A stretch of 64,000 bases of DNA. It comes from Chlorella sorokiniana. Taxonomy: Eukaryota; Chlorophyta; Trebouxiophyceae; Chlorellales; Chlorellaceae. Below the pieces are notes generated by a model. That model made no database searches. It was not told the DNA's origin and saw nothing but the letters and a program-made list of their open reading frames with translations. Position numbers and translations under genes: made by a program. The DNA is taken from contig CP084618.1 of assembly GCA_025917655.1 (NCBI GenBank), forward strand, positions 62,001 to 126,000, written 5' to 3'. This document shows positions 32,401-44,800 of this stretch, piece after piece (position 1 is the stretch's first letter; each line of letters opens with the position of its first letter).

Positions 32401-35400
32401 CTCTGTCTGCCTCACGCCAGCCCGTCTCCGTGCTCCGCCGCCTGTCCACCAGCTTCATGCCAGCTGCCCTGCTGCGTGCCCGCTGCACCCCGCGCAGATG
32501 GCGGCGTGCCACCTGGGCGCCCCGACGCCGCCGACGGCGCCGCCGCCCACCCGCTGCTGCCGTTTGTGCTGATCCAGGGCCCTCCCGGGACCGGCAAGAC
32601 GCACACCGTCAAGGTGCGGGGCCGTGGACCCAAGGGTAGCGCTGTATCGTGGCCTTGCGTGGCCTGCTCCCTGCCAGCTGCGCGCTTGCGGCCCCGCACC
32701 TCGCCGCCGTGTGAGGGCGGCGCACGCGCAGCGCATCAGCTGCCGAGCCCTCGCTCTGTCCACGTTGAGCACGCCGCAAGCGAGCCCGCCTATGCTCCCT
32801 CCCCCCGCCTCCCCGCGGCATGGCAGCACAGCTCGGCTCCGGCCCTCACCCGGTGCCAGCTCTGTGCCGCGGCTCTGTCGGCAGCGCAGCGGGCCGCTGA
32901 GAGGCTGCCGCCGAGCGTCCCTTTGTGCCCCACCGAACTCCTGCCACCCACCCGTCCTCCCCGCCCCTCCTCGCCTCACCCCGCCTCCCCGCCCCTCCTC
33001 GCCTCACCCCGCCTCCCCACCCCTCCTCGCCTCACCCCGCCTCCCCGCCCCTCCTCGCCTCACCCCGCCTCCCCACCCCTCCTCGCCTCACCCCGCCTCC
33101 CCGCCCCTCCTCGCCTCACCCCGCCTCCCCGCCCCTCCGCGCCTCACCCCGCCTCCCCACCCCTCCTCGCCTCACCCCGCCTCCCGACCCGCCTCGCCAC
33201 ACCCTGCAGGGCATGCTCAACGTGTGGCACCTGGTGGCGTACCAACATTACTACGACGGCCTCTGCGCCGCCACCGCCCCCCGCCGCCGCCGCGGGCCGG
33301 CACGCGCTGAGCCGCCGCGGGCGCGTCGGGCGCTCAACGAGGCTGGCAGCAACGTCGTGGACTGGGTCTCCAGCGAGATGCTGTCGCACCTTGGGAGGCG
33401 ATGGCGCAGGCAAGACCTTGCGAACGGGCACCACCCTTTCTTTCCTCCCCGCTGCCTCTCGCCCCCTGCTTGCTTCCTCCCTTGCTCGCCCTGCGTGGCT
33501 GTGTGTGCGCCGCGAGCCTGAGCTCTTGTTTTCTGGCAAGGATGGCCTGTTTGCTACATGGAGGGCCTCCTGCTTTGGGCGCAAGCCGGCGACCGCCCCT
33601 GCCCCCGCTGGTCGGGAAGGCGGCCAGCCCAGGGGCCTTGCCGCCGCCCGCAGCTTTCCTTCGTGTTTGGCTGCCACCTCTCCCTCCACTCTCACAACCT
33701 CCCGTCTGCCCCCCCCTGCCTCTTTCTTTCCCCCACCAACACACACACACACACGCACACATACGCACACACGCTAAACGCACACCCAAACGCTCTCCCG
33801 CAGACCAAGCCCCGCATCCTGGTCTGCACCCCTCCAACGCCGCCTGCGACGAGCTGCTGACGCGCGTGATGCGGGAAGGCTTCTGTGATGGCGCAGGTGG
33901 GCTGCCGCAGGCGCAGGCGCAGGCGCGGCAGGCGGCGCCTGTTGTGCGGGGGTGTGGCTGTGGCGGGTGGGGTGGGGTGGCGCGGCGCCGCCAGCGGGTG
34001 CCCCCTGGAGCGCAGTGCGGCAGTGGCGGCTGTAGGGGGCTGTGGGTGGGTCGGGGATGGGGAAGCAATGCCGCCGCCCGACCCCTCGCACAGGCGCTGG
34101 GGCCTCTTGCGCGGCGTCTGTTGCAGACGCGCCAACAGCAGCTGCATCGTCATTCCCATTACAAATCAACCGATGTACTTCTGTACCGCAGGACGCACGT
34201 ACCGCCCCAACGTCGTGCGGGTCGGCAGCGAGCTGGGCGGCGTCGGCGCCGAAGTGCGGGAGCGGCTGGTGAGAGCGCACCCTGCTGCTGCTGCTGCTGC
34301 GAAGAAGAAGAAGAGGAAGAGGAAGAAGAACCGCCGCTGCCGCTGCTGCTGTTGATTGGCGGCCCTCCCCTGCTTTCTTTCCTCCATTCCCTCTGTGATG
34401 CCCAGCGCTCTCTCCCCTTCTGTTTCCGCTCCCCCTGCTTTCTTCCCTCCCCTGATTCCTCTCGCCCTTCCATAACCCTTCCTCCCGTTTTCTTTCCACT
34501 CCCATCGGCGTGCAGGTCGGGCTGATGGTGGAACGCTACCGAATGATGGCCCCGGCAGACTGGCAGCGCAAGTGCGGGCGCTGCGAAGTGTTTGTGCAGC
34601 TGCTTGTTGTTGCCTCCTCACTTCGCTTTCCTCTTTAGGTTTGCGCACGACAGCGCATTTTCACCATGCTGCGGACCTCCCCTGTCCGTTGCTGCGTGCC
34701 GTCACCCTGCCCGTTTTCCTTCGAGGACCCTCAGCGCTGCTGGGTCCTCCTCCCACGCGCGCGCCCCGCCCCCCTCCTTTGCCGGCCGCGCAGCTGGCTG
34801 CCCTGCCTCGCTCCCCCGCCGCCTCTCCACCCTTTCAAATCTCTGTTTATCCCCAGTTTTTTACCTGTTTATCCCCAGTTTTATCCCCAGTTTTTCAGTT
34901 TAAACAGTTGCCGGTGTGTGGCTGTGCAGGACCTCTGAGCTGCGCCAGCGCCACACCCACCTCTCGCGGGAGCTGGAAGCACTGGAGCTATCGCTGACCC
35001 GCGCGGCGGCGGCGGCGGCGGCTGCACCCGGCGACGCCGCGGCGGCGCAGCAGCACGGCGAGCTGGCAAAGGTGTGTGTGTGTATGTGTATAAGGGGGGC
35101 TTTCCTGGCAGTACAGCTGCAGCACAAACTGTGCGGTGCAGCGGTAAGGCACACCCCTGTGATGGCACGCCCGAAGCAAGCAGCGGCCCCGCCCGTTATC
35201 CTAGCCTATCCTTTCTCGATCAGCCCTGGATGGTGCGGGAGGGGATGCTGGAGCAGGCGCCAGCCCCTCCCTCCCTTGATCCCTTTCCCCAAGGCACGCT
35301 CCCGCCCACCCGCACACCCGCAAGCCCATCCCACGACCCCGCTTCCTCCCCCTCGTTGCGGCACCGCAGAAGCTGGTGGACCGTGCCCAGGCAGCTGCGC

Positions 35401-38400
35401 GGTACCGCCAGGAGCTGGAGCGGCTGGAGGTGGCGCGCGAGATCGTGTGGAGGCAGTCGGCGGCGGCCAGCGCGGAGCAAGAGTTTCGGCTGCGGGAGGT
35501 GGGTGCAGGCGGGGCTGCTGCCTGTGGCGGCGCATGTGCAAGTGCCTTCGGGGTGGAGGTTCCTCTGCTGGCGGCGGCGGCTGGCACCAGCAGGAGGTGA
35601 GGTGCCCGCGGAAGGCGAGGTGCCGCCGCCGCACGTGCTGGGGGCCGGCCCTGCCCCCAGGCGTTTTTCGCGTCGATAGGCGCCTCTTGCTCCAGCGCAA
35701 GCCTGACTCTCTGCAAGGCGCCGCCGTGCGCGGGCGCGGTGGCGGCGGCCGCACAGCGCAGCTTCTGCTCGGTTGTCGCGCGCCAGCCCTCCCGCCTGTG
35801 CCTCCTCCTCTTCCTGCAGGCTGAGCAGGCCATCGAGGCGTCATTCCTGTCGGAAGCAGAGATGGTTTTCACCACTCTCAGCAGCACGCAGGTGCGGCGG
35901 GCAGCCAACACTGCGCCTCCTCCCCCGCCGCCTGTCATGCCCCTTCCTCGCTCCCGTGCCTATCTATCTTGCTTCGCTGCGGCATCCCTTTTCTGCCTAC
36001 TTTCTCCGTCTATGCCCCCCCCCCCGCCCCCCCCCGACCCACCCACCCACACGCACCATTTCTTTCTTTCTGTCCTTCTTTCCTTCCCGCAGCGCGTCGT
36101 GTTCCAGCGGTCGGCGGCGCGGGCCCCCTTCCACACCGTGCTCATCGATGAGGCGGGGCAGGCCTCGGAGGTGGCGGCCCTGCAGCCCCTCGTGTTTGGC
36201 GCCAAGCGGTGCGCGGCGCATTGTGTGTGTGTGTGTGTGTGTTGGGGGGGGGCATCCTTTGTGGCTCCAATGATGTGTTGTTCGGGGTGAAAGGAAGGTG
36301 TTGGTGGGTGTAGTTTTTTGGGGGGGGGAGGGGGGGCATCCTTTGTGGCTCCAATGATGTGTTGTTCGGGGTGAAACGATCGTGTCGGTGGGTGCGTTTA
36401 GGCGGGATGGCAGCGGCAGTTTATGCCTGCAGGATGGTCCACAAGTTGGTCGTCGGATGCCTTGGCGCCGCCAGCTGGGTGGGGAGGCGCCACGGTGGCC
36501 GTGTGGGTCCCAAGCGCTGCGGGCGCCGCTCCCCTAGTTCCCCACCCCACGCCGCGCTCACTCCCCCAGGCACGCTGCGCTGACTACTACTACCCCCCTT
36601 GCACGCTGGGTCACTACCCCCGTTCCCCCCCGCAGCGTGGTGCTGGTGGGCGACCCGCAGCAGCTTCCCGCCACCATCCTGTCTGAGCTGGCGCGGGGGT
36701 GCAGATGGAGCGCTCGCTGTTCGAGCGGCTGCAGATGCAGGGCGCGCCCGTCAAGATGCTGAGCGTGCAGTACCGCATGCACCCGGAGATACGGCAGGTG
36801 CGGTACCGCGCGCCGCGGCAGCTCACCTGGGTGCAGCACGCTGGCGTGTCGACGGGCCACGGCTGGGAGGGCAGCCGCCACTCGGCCGCCGCTCAGCCGC
36901 CACTTGGTCACCACCTCGCTCGTGTTCCAACGCACACCTGCGCCCCGCCCCACCCATGCTCCCCCCCCAACTTGAACGCAGTTCCCGTCAGCCCACTTCT
37001 ACGGCGGGCGGCTGCTGGACGCGCCCAGCATCCGGGACATGCCTCGGGCGCCCTTCTACGACCACCCGCTGCTCAAGGCCTACGTGCTGTTCGACGTGTC
37101 CAAGGGGCGGGAGCAGCGGCGGGAGGGCGGCGGCAGCCTCAGCAACCGGGTGCGCGTCGTGAAGGGGGGTGGGGGGTCCCATGCCAAGGGACGCAGGTGG
37201 CGGGGGTGGTGGAAGCCGCTTGCTTGATGTCGATGGCTGCGTGCGCGGCCCGCACGCCGCCTTTCTTGTCTTCGAAAACGCCGGCCCCTGCTGCGCCGCG
37301 GTGTGCGGTGGACGAAGAGCAAACACACACACAAACAAACGCTGCATGGTGCCGTTTACCATGTTTGTTAACTCCTCCGTGTCCCCCCACTTCTCGTCCC
37401 GCCTCGGACCGCAGGAGGAGGCGCTGCTGGCTGCCTGCCTCTTCTCCGAGCTGCGCTCCTTTCTTATTGAGCGCGCGCAGAGCCAGCCCGGCAGCATCAG
37501 CGGCCCTACCACGGGTGAGCTCGGAAGGCGGGGGGCACCCGACGGGGCGCCGCGGCTGCCTCCCTTGTTGGTGTGGGTGCATGTGGGGGCGCTGCGAGTG
37601 CTCGCACGTTTTGCTGAGTTAGCGCACGTCTGTGAGTGTGTGTGCGCACGCGTTGCGGGGCACCGCTTGCGGCTTCCTCCTTGCCCCCTCCCCTCCGCCT
37701 CTCCCCAGCAGCACACACCGGCCTGCTCACAATCCGCCCCCCCAAAGCGCAGTGGGCGTCATCACGCCCTACCGAGAGCAGCGGGCGCTGCTGCGGCGCA
37801 CGTTTGAGGAGGTGTGCGGCAAGGGCCCCGCCTCAGAGGTGAACTGCGGGTTGGGGGGGGGGAGGGTAAGCAGGGGAAGGGGGCAGGAAGGTGCGCGGCA
37901 AGGGCCCCAAGGTGGGAAGCCAGCCTTCCGTTGTACGGGGTTGCACGGGCCACACTGGTTGCATCGAGCCCGCGCCACGCACCGGAACGCCGGCCCCGCC
38001 CCAAGCCCTCCTCCCCCGGCCCTACCGCCGATTGACGGGGAGCAAGACAATCAGACGCAGAATCAAAACACGGTGCCTCGCTGCAGGTGTTCATCGAAAC
38101 CGTGGACTCCTTCCAGGGCAAGCAGCTCGACGTGGTGATCCTCTCCCTGCGTGCGGGCGGCGGGCGGCGGCGGCCTGGGTGCGCGCCGCGTGGGGGCGCC
38201 GCCGCTGCTGCTGCCGCCGCCTGTGCACGCGCGTTTGTCGGCGGCTGGGGCGTGCGGAGGCAGGCGATCGAGTGCGTGTGTGTTGAAGCGGCTGCTGGAG
38301 CTCCTTCTGTGCCCCCTCCCTCCCCCGCTGCGCCCAGGCTTTGTGACGGACGTGCGGCGCATGAACGTGGCCATCACGCGGGCCAAGCGCGCGCTGTGGG

Positions 38401-39512
38401 TGCTGGGCTCACGCGCCACGCTGCGCGCCAACCGAGAGTGGGACGCCCTCATCTGGTGAGCAGGCTGCTGCCGCGGGGCCGCTTGGGGCGTGGGTGCTCT
38501 TTGGCGTGGGCGGCACCATTAGCGCCCCGCGGTGTCGGTGCATGTGGCTTTGTGTGGGACGGGCAAAGCAGCGTGTGTATGCGTGGGTTCGCACCCATCC
38601 GCCCAGCCTGCTCCCCCACTGGAATGCAGCGACGCGGAGCAGCGGGGCGTGGTGATTGCAGACGCCGAGGCGCGCGACCTGTTTCCAAACCTGCCTTACT
38701 GGCAGGAGCAGGCGGCACAGCAGGCGCAGCAGGCGCAGCAGGCACCTGCGGCGGCGGCGGCCGGGCAGTCGCGGCCGCCCTCACGCGAGCCGACCCCGCA
38801 GCAGCAGCAGGCGCCGCCGCCGCTGCCCCTGCTGCCTGGCCAGGCTGGTGGCGCCGCGCCGGCCGGGCAGCACCGCCAGGTGGCGGCGCCCATGCAGCGA
38901 GCGGCGCCCTTGGCGGCTGCGCCGCCGCCTCAGCCCGTCCACCCGCATCAGCTGCCGCCGCGGCCCATGGTCAGCTACCAAGAGGTGAGGAAGCTGCAGG
39001 CGCCGCCGCCGCAGCAGCAGCAGCAGGGGCCTGCCGCCGGCGCCGCCCCGCCCAACGGGCCCATGCAGCGGCTGGCGCCTGCGGCAGGAGCAACGCAGCC
39101 AGGAGCGGTAACGGAGCCAGGCGCGGTGGCGCAGCCGGCTGCGGCGGCCGTGCGGCCCATGCAGCGGCAGGGGGCAGCAAGCGCGCCGCCTACCCCCAGC
39201 TTCCCACCCGGCGGTAGCTGCCCAGCTGCTTCTGCTGCCTCCTGTTGCACGATGTACAGGCCAGTAGTGTTACACCTCCCTTCTCCGCTGCACATGGTGT
39301 CGCTTGCTGCTGCAGCACGGGCCTACATGTGTGCGCTGCTCAGTCAATCACAGGGGATACACTCTTGCGTCTGTTTGGCTGGCCAGGTTCTTCAGCTTGA
39401 GCCGCACGGCCCAAGTGGCTTGAAAGGGTCAAAGAATGGCATGCTGGGAGGAGCGTGGCGAGGGGCAAGGCGGCTCCAGAAGGCGCCGAGCGGCGGGCGG
39501 TTGCAAGGATGA
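29446..39512 (+). CDS. Superfamily 1 helicase of the Sen1/senataxin type
   Basis: ATP-dependent RNA/DNA helicase of the UPF1-like group, nuclear by family, linked to transcription termination and R-loop removal. An N-terminal region with YICTFEPLVLEEAREGLRAD, EFEAVHRVRAVEKGLLRF and YLRDRYDMTQLEAIE precedes motif I, VLIQGPPGTGKTHTVK (GPPGTGKT at 32578-32601). Then ILVCTPSNAACDELL (Ia, 33815-33860), a coiled-coil-like stretch (AARYRQELERLEVAREIVWR), IDEAGQASEVAALQPLVFG (II, 36144), VVLVGDPQQLPATILSEL (III, 36639), MLSVQYRMHPEIRQ (IV), VGVITPYREQRALLRRTFEE, ETVDSFQGKQLDVVILS (V, 38097) and MNVAITRAKRALWVLGSRAT (VI, 38361). The C-terminal tail is Gln/Pro/Ala-rich. The DEAGQ box and the long insert after motif Ia fit Sen1 more than UPF1. 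Frame breaks occur at 32520-32523, 33829-33832 and 36695-36699. The first exon and the stop at 39512 are the least certain parts. Confidence 0.88.
32954..33198 (+). repeat. 28-bp minisatellite, about 8.5 copies, in helicase intron
   Basis: GCCTCA recurs at 32973, 33001, 33029, 33057, 33085, 33113, 33141 and 33169, an exact 28-bp period. The unit is CCCCGCCTCCCCGCCCCTCC followed by TCGCCTCA, with a G/A variant in the second half. It lies in the intron between the motif I exon and the exon beginning GMLNVWHLV. Translation of this tract produces long Pro/Ser/Leu frames that are not genes. Confidence 0.97.
34299..34330 (+). repeat. (GAA)n/(GAG)n purine tract in helicase intron
   Basis: A run of AAG/AGG triplets directly follows a CTG-type triplet run, just inside the intron after the exon ending GAEVRERL. 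It reads as poly-Lys/Glu in all plus frames and is not coding. Confidence 0.75.
36243..36376 (+). repeat. 84-bp-period duplication in helicase intron
   Basis: A block of about 50 bases, containing CATCCTTTGTGGCTCCAATG and TGTTGTTCGGGGTGAAA, occurs at 36243-36292 and at 36327-36376. The copies are 84 bases apart and near-identical. It follows the 5' splice site region after the DEAG-box exon, within a GT- and G-rich intron start. Confidence 0.95.
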
Positions 39513-39817
39513 ATGTGAGGGGTGAGGGTGGAAAGGAGGGGGCGGCGGCGGCGGCATGCGCTGCCCTCTGACAGATAAAGACAGATTGGGGGCCTGGCTG
39601 GGGTGCTACACGCGAAACATAAAACTCGGGGACGTTGGCTGCCTTCTGTTATTTAATCTGTGCTACTCTTTATTTTGTGCTGCCTGTGATCAGCCGCCGA
39701 GCCTATCGGCCGATGGGTTCCTCTTCTCATCTGCTCTGCTCGCCGGTGTGTTGCTGCACTGGCAGCCCTTGGCGGCCAGCAAGGAAGTCCGGCACGGGCT
39801 GCGCTGCCCTTGCAGCC
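39513..39817. other. Convergent gap, helicase / cytochrome b5-domain protein
   Basis: About 300 bases between the provisional 3' ends of two facing genes, with no coding block recognised. TTACA at 39270-39274 may be the poly(A) word of the minus-strand gene, which would mean the two transcripts overlap. Confidence 0.35.
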
Positions 39818-40932
39818 TCATCTGTGCGTGCACCGCGCCAGCTCAGCAGCAATCAACGTCTTGGCAGGCTGTGCGCGCTGCGCCAGCTCAGGCGCCCTAC
39901 GCCGCCAGCTCCCGATGTAGAAGCCGGCCAGGAAGCCGGCGGGCTTGGACTTGCCGCCGTGCTGCTCGTTGAACTGGTCGCTGGCATCGGTGCCGGCGAT
40001 GGCCAGGATCTTGCTGGCGCCGCCTGGGCAGGGGGCAGGGGCAGCGCTGGTTGAACGCAGGCGTGCGAGAGGCGGGAACGGCCAGGGCAGCATGGCTGTG
40101 TGTGACACTGCTCCTTGCATTTGAAGGTTGGCAGGGGCAGCAAGTGCGATGCAGCGCGGGCTGCCGGGAAACCAGCGCTAGCACGGCGTGCTTGCAGGGG
40201 CCGGCGCTGTGCAGCCCCGCACCCAGCCTGTGACGGTATGGCCTTGCAGCGACAAAGACGTGTGACTTGTAACACTGCCCGCCCCGCAGCCTCACCGGGG
40301 TGGCCCCTGGGCCACTCTGTGAGGTCGTACACCTTGCCGTTGATGGCGGCCCAGATGCTGGCGTTGCTGCTGTGGGTGGCCACCTCGGCGAGGGTGTAGT
40401 ACTTGGGGCTGCGGCACGCGTGGCGGCAGGTGGCGGCATTTGAGTGGCACGCAACAGGGAGGCAGCGACAGCTGGGCGGGAGTGAGGGCGAGTTGGAGCG
40501 GGGGCGCCCGCACCGGCCCGAGGGGTAGCCGGCTGCAAGCATGCCAGGAGTGAAATGAACGGAGGGCTGGGCGCACCTGCTGCCGTCCTCCGTGGCTTGG
40601 AAGCTGGGCTCGGCCGACGGTGCCCCAGCCGCCGCCGCCGCGGGTACAGGGGCGGGGGCAGGCGTGGGCGCCGCCACGGCCAGAGATGGTCCCGGCGCTT
40701 CCGCCACGATCTGGCGCAGGTCTCGTCGGGCCTTGGGGACAGGGCGGGAGGGCAGAGACGGCTGCTGAGCGAAGCGGCCAACCTTGCAGCCGGAAGGGTG
40801 CCCGCCGCTTGTTTGGGGCTCCCAGAGCTGCTTGCGCCGCAGATGCGCGTCTCATCTCACCTGTGACGCAATGCAGAAGGCTGCTAGCGCCGCAAACAGC
40901 GCAATGGTGCGCGCGGTCCGAGCCTGGGCCAT
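39818..40932 (-). CDS. Secretory cytochrome b5-like heme/steroid-binding domain protein
   Basis: Small heme-binding protein of the secretory pathway, perhaps membrane steroid-binding-protein-like. The ATG at 40932 opens a short hydrophobic signal or anchor (MAQARTARTIALFAALAAFC). A Pro/Ala linker follows (VAAPTPAPAPVPAAAAAG), then the cytochrome b5 fold: KYYTLAEVATHSSNASIWAA, INGKVYDLTEWPRGHPGG (first heme His in HPGG; an intron splits it after CACCCCG), ASKILAIAGTDASDQFNEQH (second heme His) and PAGFLAGFYIG. As read, the frame continues to a stop at 39818. Adding one G at 39911-39913 (CCC on the plus strand) gives YIGELAA and a stop at 39897, a more natural b5 ending. Electron donor and substrate are not indicated. 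Confidence 0.8.
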
Positions 40933-41863
40933 TTCGGTGATGAGGCTAAGAGCAGGAAGGGTAGGGCGGCTTGCGCCTTTGCGCTGTCCAGATTTCAAAA
41001 TTGGGCTCATGCGAAGGATGTCGCCACATCAGAGCTTGCAAACCGCAGGCAGCTGTGGCAGCCGGGTCAACAACAGAAAGTTCCCTTGAATGGCGGCCAG
41101 TTGGATGCGCACAAGGGTGTTTGGCGCACAAAAATCCACTTGTAGCGAAACGATGGCACTGGCCGGGGCGGCTCAGCAGTGCAAACAATGGAGGCGCCAA
41201 GCTCCGCTGTGCTGCCGCCGCCGCCACGCCGCCAGCCAGGCTTGTGATTGCATCCACCAGCGCATCCCGGTGCTGCCAGGCGCACATAACATATTCGCTG
41301 CGTTCATTATGTAGATGAAGGCAGGAGGTGCGTTGATGAATCAATCATGACACTGACATGACATTGACGTGGGCGGAAACCGTGAGCATGCGCAGTTTCA
41401 ATCCGGGGGCAGTTAGAATTTCTGCACCCTCGATTGGAACTGCGAAACTGGATCAAGGTGTTTACAGCGCATGTGTCAGGCCACCTGTTTGTACAGGCAG
41501 TCCCTGTCCTGGTGCTACGAGCGGCGCTCAGCGCTGTCAGGGCTGTGTTGCGCACAGCACACAGGGAAGTGCACCTGCTGGCCTCCAGATTTCGTCCTGC
41601 CCAAGTCCCCTGCTGGACATCACATCACGGGGATACCCCCTATTAACATTTGCTTTGACCAGCAAACCAGCATGCGTGCGCGCTGTGCCAGGGTGGCGGC
41701 AGATCGCAGAGATGGGGGTCCAAAGGGCGAGCCACCGCACACCCTGCTCTGCTGTAATGGGCACCTGAGCTTGGTAGCACGCACACAATCGTTGTCAGCG
41801 CACGGCAGCGGCCCTGCAGCGCACTTGTTAGCTCCCGCGCCGTCTGCCCTTGCCAGGCCCACG
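40933..41863. promoter_or_regulatory. Divergent intergenic region, cytochrome b5-like / ZIP transporter
   Basis: At 930 bases this is among the longest gaps in the window. It is close to balanced in base composition (for example 41300-41480). Frames on both strands lack any family resemblance and look like chance. Confidence 0.45.
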
Positions 41864-44800
41864 ATGGTGGCATCAGGCAATGTAGGCGTCGCTTTTGGCC
41901 TTGTGGCTGCAGCGGGCCTCTGCACCACGCTGGGAGCGGCTGTAGTGTGGTGTGCCTCCTTGGCCCAACCGCGTCTTCTGGCGGGCAGCCTGGGCTTCGC
42001 GGCGGGCGTCATGCTGTGAGTGGCAGGCTGTCTTCTCTCGCCGGCCGCTCAGCGGCCCACGCGGAGGGTGGAGCTGCACCCCCGCCGGCAGCTGCCGCCC
42101 ACAGCCGCACGCGCGCCGCACACGCTGCCAGCGCCAGGGCTGCTGACTTCTGTCTTGGTCCCCACCTGAGCTGCGAACCCTGCCCTTCCACGCCCAGGTA
42201 CGTCTCCTTTGCGGAGATATACATGCGCAAGTCGGTGGCCGCGTTTGAGGCGGTCAGCACGGATGCCGACGCCGCCTTCCGCTGGTCAACCCTCTGCTTC
42301 TTTGGCGGCATGGTGGTGGTCATGATTCTGGACAAGGCAAGCCGGGTGCTGCTCAGACACAATGCATGCGCTTGTGGGTTGACTTGCACGCGGGGAAACA
42401 AGCGCAGCAGGCGCGGGTTGGCCGGGAAGGAACAAGGGGTCAAAGGCTGCGCTGCCCGCGGCCGCAGCCCCACAGCTGCAGCGCCGAGGGGATCTGACGC
42501 GCAGCCGGGGTGGTCGCGCCACCTGCAGCGCTCTAGGAGCGGGCAGCAAGCCCGCGAAACGCTGCGGGACGAGCTGCTGGGGAGGCTGCGGTTGGGGCGG
42601 TGCGGCCGGGCGTATGTGCCTGGTGCAGCTGCTCATGTGCCTGTAAGCCGCGTCCGCCCATTCCTCCTCCCATCCGGTGCAGGTGGTGCACTTCATCGCA
42701 GACTGGGGCGCCCGCCGCTCGATGCGCAAGTCTGGTGCCCGCCCCTCCACCACAAACCTCCTCAGCCACCAAGAGCAGCGCAGCTCCCGCAGCAGGAGCG
42801 GCGCTGCCGCCGCCGACGGCAGCGCCAGCGATGCGGCGCCCGCTGTGGCCGTCATGCGCAAGGAGGGCGTCGAGGGAACGTCTGCGGCGGCAGGGGGCGA
42901 CGTCGAGGCGGCGGGTGGAGCGGGCGCCGCGCGGCCGAGCGAGGCCGGCGACGGCGACGACGCCAGCAGCGTCAGCACCCACGTTGTGGAGCTGTCGGCG
43001 CCGGTGGGGCTGCTGACGGAGCCCTGCGACGCGATGACCACGGCTGTGGTGGCGGCCTCCCAGCCAGACACGGTTGCGGCGGGGGCGACGCGCGCGCGAG
43101 CGCGAGGTGCGCCGCCGCCGCTGCCCCCTCTCCGGGCTGCTACTCCGCCGTGCAGCAGCCTTCTCAGACCACGGCAGGCCTTGGTTTTTGCCGCCCTGTT
43201 TGCCTGCCGACTCTCCTCTGCTGACTTTGCAGCGCCTCTCTTCCAGCCATGCACCCGGAACTCACATCCCCCTCGCCCCACACACGCACACACAAAACCC
43301 CCTCTGCCCCCGCAGTCTGAGCAGGCGCAGGGGGCAGCTCCGCGCGCCCCCCGCGGTGGTGGAGCTCATGGAGGCCGACCACCACGCTTTCATGCTGAAG
43401 AAGATGGGTGAGCAGGGGGTCAGAGTTTCGGCTGTGTTAGATAGGCTGTTTGGTTGTGTTGTGCCTCCGGCTCTAGGCGACGGCACAGGGGGCGGAGGGG
43501 GTGGTTGCGGTGCTGCCGGGAGCGGCATGCTGTTTGTCGTGAAGCATGAAGCGTGGGGGCCGCTTGCTGCACTTTTTCAGCCCTGCGCACCTCTTCACCT
43601 CGCCGCCGGTGCCTTCCCCCTTGGCCTGCTCTTCACAGCACTCCCCCCACCTCCACCCCCACCCACATACACGCACACGATTCACAGCCCTGCTCACCAC
43701 ACCCGACTACTCCTCCCCCTCCCCCATACACCCGCTCAGGCCTGCTCACCGCGCTGGCGCTGTTCATCCACAACTTCCCCGAGGGCCTGGCCACGTTTGT
43801 GGGCGCCCTTGCAGACACCAAGGTCGGCGTGGGCCTGGGTGAGTGGCACGCCCGCCGCCCCCGCCGCCGCCTCCCGCCCCCGCTTCCCCTCGCTCGCTGG
43901 GGTCTGTGGTCATGCTCGCGCTGGGGCGGGATGCGCGTTGGTCTGGGTGGCGCGTTGCGTGGCCGGCTGTGTTTCTGAAGCCGGAGCCTTCCCCTTAACC
44001 ATCAGCCATGCACCGCAGCCAGCATGCAGCGCCAACGCAAGCCAAACACATGTTCAAACACATCTTCTTACGCTGTCCTTCCACACGCCCCCTGATGCCC
44101 CCCCCCGCCCCGCCCCGTGCGCCGCAGCCGTGGCCATCGCCATGCACAACATCCCGGAGGGCATCTGTGTGGCCATGCCCATCTACTACGCCACCGGCTC
44201 GCGCTGGAAGGTGGGCAGTGGTGATTGTGTTTGTGTATGTGCGTGTGTGTAAGGGGGGCTTGGGACAAGTGGTTCTGTAGGGGAAAGGCCGGGGCAGCGC
44301 TGCTACCGAGTCGCCTGCTGTCGGAAGTCTGTGGGAGGCTGCAGCGCAGCACGGCGCGGGGATCTGCCACGGCTGCAGAGCCGCTTGGGCGCCGGGCTCT
44401 GGCGCAGCTGCGGCGTCCTGCAGCGCCCACTCGCAAGCATGCACGCCTGCCACGTTTCGCTCACGGGTGTCAACCTCACCAGGCCCAACCTCACCAGGCC
44501 CTCCTCACCCCTTCCCCTCTCACCCCCTCCCCTCTCACCCCACACCCACCCACCACCGCCACCCCTCCGAGCAGGGCTTCTTCTGGGCCTTCCTCTCGGG
44601 AGTGAGCGAGCCGGTGGGCGGCCTCGTCGGCTTCCTGGTGCTGGACGGCAGCAACGACCTCTCCTTCGCCATCGTCTTTGGCATCGTGGGCGGTGGGTGC
44701 CGCGCTGCCCCCCTTGGCTGCGGCTTCTTGCCCTTTGCAGGATGCGCTGTGCGTTGGAGGGGCCGCCCCTGGCAGCTGGCCCAGGGGGCAACGGGGTGGT

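Noticed and set aside
32954-33198. CRISPR-like regular spacing
   Set aside because: The 28-bp units abut with no unique spacers, and the locus is inside an intron of a eukaryotic gene.
32368-33777. A 469-residue plus-strand open frame rich in Pro, Ser and Leu
   Set aside because: It crosses the motif I exon, an intron and the 28-bp minisatellite; the long frame comes from the stop-free repeat.
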